Source of the DNA: JAGQTE01 sp964648005
GTDB taxonomy: Bacteria > Actinomycetota > Acidimicrobiia > Acidimicrobiales > Acidimicrobilacustridaceae
Assembly: GCA_964648005.1 (NCBI GenBank)
Contig: CAZYKR010000269.1
Location: 1-5,884, forward strand
Direction: 5' to 3'
Length of the DNA stretch: 5,884 bases
Made by a program: the position numbers and the translations under genes
In this document: one piece after another, positions 4,792-5,884 of the stretch
Position numbering within the stretch: position 1 is the stretch's first letter
Layout of the letters: every line of letters begins with the position of its first letter
Notes under the pieces: generated by a model
What the model was told of the DNA's origin: nothing
Database searches by the model: none
Seen by the model: only the letters and a program-made list of their open reading frames with translations

Positions 4792-5884
4792 TCAGTTGCC
4801 CCCCGAGGCGGCAAGAGTTACGGCCACGCCGCTCGCGGAGCGGCCGGCGGCGGCGTTGTTCGCCAACGCCTGCGCTCCGGCGTCGCTGCCGACGGGGTAG
4901 AAGCAGCGGAAGCTGTGACCGGGTTCGCCGGCATCCATCAAGGGAGGATCCTCCTGCAGGCATCGGTCCTGCGCGTACTTGCACCGCGGCGCGAACTTGC
5001 AGCCGGCGGGTGGGTTGATCAGGTCGGGCGGGCGGCCACCGATGGCCTCGAGCCGGGTGTGGCTCGGGTCGGTCAGCTTGGGGATCGAGGCCATGAGCGC
5101 CTCGGTGTAGGGGTGGCGCATCGTCGTGAACAACGTGGCGGTCGGCGCCGCCTCGACGATCCGCCCGGCGTACATCACGGCGATGTCGTCCGTGCGGCCG
5201 GCGACCACACCGAGGTCGTGGGTCACGAGGATCATCGCCATGTGGCGTTCGTGCTGCTGCTGCTGGAGCAGGTTGAGGATCTGGGCCTGTACGGTCACGT
5301 CGAGCGCCGTAGTGGGCTCGTCGGCGAAGAGCAGCTTGGGTCCGCACGCCAGGGCGATGGCGATCACGACGCGTTGGCGCATGCCGCCGGAGAGCTGGTG
5401 CGGGTACTCCTCGAGGCGCTGCTCGGGCTCGGGGATGTTGACCGAGCTCAAGAGGGCGACGGCGGTGTCGTGCGCGTCGTCCTTCGACATGTTGAGGTGC
5501 AGGTAGAGCGACTCTTTGATCTGCTTGCCGATCTTCATGACCGGATTCAGAGACGTCATCGGATCCTGGAAGACCATCGACATCTCGGCGCCCCAGATGT
5601 TGCGCATCTGGTTCTCGTCGAGGACCGAGACGTCGAGGCCCTCATAGAGCACCTGACCCTCGCGCACGACGTTGCGGCGGGGGAGCAGGCCCATGATCGA
5701 CTTCGACAGCACCGATTTGCCTGAACCCGACTCGCCCACGACGCCGAGGGTGCGGCCCCGTTGGAGCGTGAAGCTGACACCGTCGACAGCACGAACCGTC
5801 CCTCGATCGGTGCGGAAGTGCGTCTTGATGTCGCGCACGTCGAGCAGCGGCGCGTTCGGGTCCCGGCCGGCGGCACTGCCGGTC
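4792..5884 (-). CDS. oppD: Oligopeptide/dipeptide ABC transporter ATPase, OppD/DppD type, 5' end cut by window edge
   Basis: Partner ATPase of the OppF-type subunit; the two should form the heterodimer beneath the permeases. In the 363 visible residues: Walker A GESGSGKS (50-57), Q-loop FQDPMTSLNP (105-114), signature LSGGMRQR (164-171), Walker B LLFADEP (184-190) with the OppD-type TTALD, and H-loop THD (221-223). Oligo_HPY motif HPYTEALM (257-264) and cysteines 295, 301, 308 and 327 (C-x5-C-x6-C-x18-C) follow. A GTG at 5838 might be taken as the start, but the frame stays open to 5884. The residues before it (APLLDVRDIKTHF) are the normal first strand of this family, so the true start is outside the window. 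An Ala/Gly-rich tail of about 30 residues ends the protein. A short Q4 run (178-region after QAQILNLL) comes from a CAG repeat. Permease genes probably lie upstream. Confidence 0.94.
   Translation of the reverse strand, partial: TGSAAGRDPNAPLLDVRDIKTHFRTDRGTVRAVDGVSFTLQRGRTLGVVGESGSGKSVLSKSIMGLLPRRNVVREGQVLYEGLDVSVLDENQMRNIWGAEMSMVFQDPMTSLNPVMKIGKQIKESLYLHLNMSKDDAHDTAVALLSSVNIPEPEQRLEEYPHQLSGGMRQRVVIAIALACGPKLLFADEPTTALDVTVQAQILNLLQQQQHERHMAMILVTHDLGVVAGRTDDIAVMYAGRIVEAAPTATLFTTMRHPYTEALMASIPKLTDPSHTRLEAIGGRPPDLINPPAGCKFAPRCKYAQDRCLQEDPPLMDAGEPGHSFRCFYPVGSDAGAQALANNAAAGRSASGVAVTLAASGGN
4799..4804 (-). promoter_or_regulatory. G-run Shine-Dalgarno for the OppF-type gene
   Basis: Six consecutive G on the minus strand, 8 nt before the ATG at 4790 and inside the last codons of the OppD-type gene. 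It favours this ATG over the in-frame ATG at 4814 and fits coupled translation of the pair. Confidence 0.45.

Noticed and set aside
5254..5265. (CTG)4 triplet repeat
   Set aside because: Only four units, encoding a Q4 run in a variable loop of the OppD-type ATPase; too short to suggest phase variation, and a triplet change would not shift the frame.
4342..5724. 460-residue open frame on the plus strand
   Set aside because: It lies wholly antisense to the two ABC ATPase genes, whose motifs are unmistakable. Its translation is His/Arg/Val-rich and low in pattern, as expected from the complement of high-GC codons.
5836..5838. GTG as start of the OppD-type gene
   Set aside because: The frame continues to the window edge and the preceding residues (APLLD) complete the normal first beta strand, so this GTG is an internal Val codon.

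Overview
The window is G+C-rich throughout, with codons that strongly favour G or C in third position. Several gene starts sit 6-9 nt downstream of a -10-like hexamer with no Shine-Dalgarno sequence, which suggests leaderless transcripts. Together with the gene content (a lone J-domain protein, a small zinc-ribbon protein, an actinobacterial-style DNA glycosylase and an oligopeptide ABC pair) this points to a chromosomal segment of a high-GC actinomycete, possibly of the Acidimicrobiia. The taxon is an inference. Coding density is very high: eight or nine genes with no gap over 150 bp, and no rRNA, tRNA, CRISPR array, transposase or integrase.

Left part (1-2100), all on the minus strand. Read in the direction of transcription there is a J-domain protein with an unrecognised C-terminal domain (2100-1558), an unrecognised 229-residue protein (1502-813), a 145-bp gap, a 67-residue protein resembling the terminal domain of phage tail proteins (667-464), and a GNAT-type acetyltransferase that runs off the left edge (467-1). 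The last two overlap by 4 bp (GTGA), so they are probably translationally coupled. The 145-bp gap holds a perfect 7+7 bp inverted repeat of TetR-operator type and an 11-bp GC stem-loop.

Middle part (2101-3784). A 25-bp divergent spacer separates the J-protein from a 64-residue CxxC/CxxC zinc-ribbon protein on the plus strand. That gene converges on an AlkA-type DNA-3-methyladenine glycosylase (minus strand). A 45-bp divergent spacer then separates the glycosylase from a cyclophilin-type peptidyl-prolyl isomerase (plus strand). Both divergent spacers appear to hold interlocked leaderless promoters.

Right part (3762-5884), minus strand. Two ATPase subunits of a dipeptide/oligopeptide (Dpp/Opp) importer lie in tandem, D-type then F-type, one base apart. 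The D-type gene is cut by the right edge; the permease and binding-protein genes are presumably beyond it. The F-type gene converges on and overlaps the cyclophilin gene by 23 bp.

Most of the window is ordinary housekeeping. The items most worth a second look are the free-standing phage-tail-like mini-protein coupled to an acetyltransferase with its operator/hairpin leader, the J-domain fusion beside a lone zinc ribbon, and the two compact divergent promoters. I did not find convincing evidence for a wholly new multi-gene system.
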